The notes under the pieces: generated by a model
The model's input: only the letters and a program-made list of their open reading frames with translations
The model's database searches: none
What the model was told of the DNA's origin: nothing
Assembly: GCA_013336035.1 (NCBI GenBank)
Contig: JAAXUL010000499.1
Location: forward strand, 1-6,234
Origin: Chloroflexales bacterium
GTDB lineage: Bacteria > Chloroflexota > Chloroflexia > Chloroflexales > Chloroflexaceae
DNA length: 6,234 bases
Direction of reading: 5' to 3'
Position numbers and translations under genes: made by a program
Shown: positions 5,918 to 6,234 of the stretch, piece after piece
Position numbering within the stretch: the stretch's first letter is position 1
How the letters are laid out: every line of letters begins with the position of its first letter

Positions 5918-5970
5918 CGGGATCTGGCCGCCGCCCCGCAAGATGGGGCGGCCCTTGGCCAGATCGACCG
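5918..5970. repeat. Long imperfect hairpin between regulator and SDR genes
   Basis: Nested inverted repeats are seen. GATCTGGCC (5921-5929) is the exact complement of GGCCAGATC (5957-5965). Inside it, GCCGCCCC (5930-5937) pairs perfectly with GGGGCGGC (5945-5952) around a 7-nt loop. Only a CCTT bulge (5953-5956) breaks the stem, and CGG/CCG (5918-5920, 5968-5970) can extend it past a 2-nt bulge. This gives about 20 base pairs. No T-run follows on either strand and no tRNA features are present. It could be a regulatory hairpin, a dispersed palindromic repeat, or a structured leader upstream of either divergent gene. Confidence 0.6.
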
Positions 5971-6037
5971 CCTCGCAAGCCCCGGAATGATGAATATGCT
6001 GACATTGGCGGGGCCGGTCGCGCAGCCGCGCGCGTGG

Positions 6038-6043
6038 TATGAT
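6038..6043 (+). promoter_or_regulatory. Candidate -10 box of the SDR gene
   Basis: TATGAT matches the consensus at 5 of 6 positions and lies 37 bp before the ATG at 6081. The region 16-18 bp upstream is GC-rich with no clear -35. Predicted start is near 6050. The rest of this intergenic stretch holds only the hairpin at 5918-5970 and the regulator promoter. Confidence 0.4.
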
Positions 6044-6080
6044 CGTGGCAGCGTCGAGGTCACAGAAGGGCGAGGAGCAT

Positions 6081-6234
6081 ATGGGCGAGTTTGACGGCAA
6101 GGTCGCGGTGGTCACCGGCGGCGGGCGCGGTATCGGGCGGGCGATCGCCATGGCCCTGGCGGGCGAAGGGGCGGCTGTGGCGGTTCTGGGGCGCAGCGGC
6201 GAGAGCCTCGAGGCGCCCGCCGCGGCGATCCGCG
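6081..6234 (+). CDS. Short-chain dehydrogenase/reductase (SDR), N-terminal part only
   Basis: Only 51 codons are visible before the window ends, about a fifth of a usual 250-aa SDR. The start MGEFDGKVAVVTGGGRGIG contains the classical Rossmann motif T-G-x3-G-x-G at residues 12-19, which binds the NAD(P) diphosphate. After the second beta strand comes LGRS (36-39): an Arg with no acidic residue, which points to NADP(H), by inference. The catalytic Ser-Tyr-Lys lies beyond the window, so reaction and substrate cannot be named. GAGGAG at 6072-6077 precedes the ATG with a short 3-bp spacer; no better start is seen. It is transcribed away from the Crp/Fnr gene, so a functional link to it or to hcp is not implied. 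Confidence 0.88.
   Translation, partial: MGEFDGKVAVVTGGGRGIGRAIAMALAGEGAAVAVLGRSGESLEAPAAAIR

Noticed and set aside
5799..6005. N-terminal extension of the Crp/Fnr regulator to an upstream ATG at 6005
   Set aside because: It would translate through the intergenic hairpin and the likely promoter, and the residues do not resemble the family. ATG 5798 has its own ribosome-binding site.
1..6234. CRISPR arrays, insertion sequences, tRNA or other RNA genes
   Set aside because: No regularly spaced direct repeats, transposase motifs, terminal repeats or tRNA cloverleaf sequences were seen on either strand by eye.

Overview
This is a GC-rich bacterial window in which third codon positions are almost always G or C. 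It holds four complete genes with recognisable families, one complete but divergent HD-family gene, and a partial gene at each edge. The gene mix and protein style suggest a free-living, high-GC, possibly facultatively anaerobic bacterium. Chloroflexota (Chloroflexia) is my best guess from general resemblance, but nothing in the window proves it. I see no rRNA, tRNA, CRISPR array, transposase or prophage gene.

Layout, left to right. (1) Positions 1-459, minus: a YgjP/DUF45-type zinc metallopeptidase missing only its C-terminal end. (2) Positions 460-622: a compact divergent promoter region. (3) Positions 623-2409, plus: a two-gene operon with an 11-bp gap, coding for a cyclase-family metal hydrolase (KynB/isatin hydrolase type) and a fumarylacetoacetate-hydrolase (FAH) family enzyme. 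(4) Positions 2558-3211, plus: an HD-domain hydrolase of the YedJ type whose 'HD' pair reads HE. (5) Positions 3218-4885, minus and convergent with the HD gene: hcp, the hybrid-cluster protein, with every cluster ligand present. (6) Positions 5100-5798, minus: a Crp/Fnr-type regulator directly upstream of hcp. (7) Positions 5799-6080: a divergent intergenic region with a long imperfect hairpin. (8) Positions 6081-6234, plus: the N-terminus of a short-chain dehydrogenase/reductase.

The best-supported functional unit is regulator plus hcp. Hcp proteins act in nitric oxide/hydroxylamine chemistry and nitrosative stress, and hcp genes are commonly controlled by Crp/Fnr-family NO sensors (HcpR, DNR, FNR). 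In the 214-bp gap between the two genes there is a 14-bp TTGC-N6-GCAA dyad. Its centre falls at -41.5 relative to a start site predicted from a TATGCT -10 box. That is the classic position for a class II Crp/Fnr activator, so a local NO- or redox-responsive switch is plausible.

The cyclase/FAH pair is a small catabolic cassette of unknown substrate. The expected chemistry is hydrolytic opening of a ring or amide by the first enzyme and metal-dependent C-C cleavage or a related step on an oxo-acid by the second. I found no convincing new defence or mobile system. The observations most worth following are the dyad, the altered HD protein and the intergenic hairpin.
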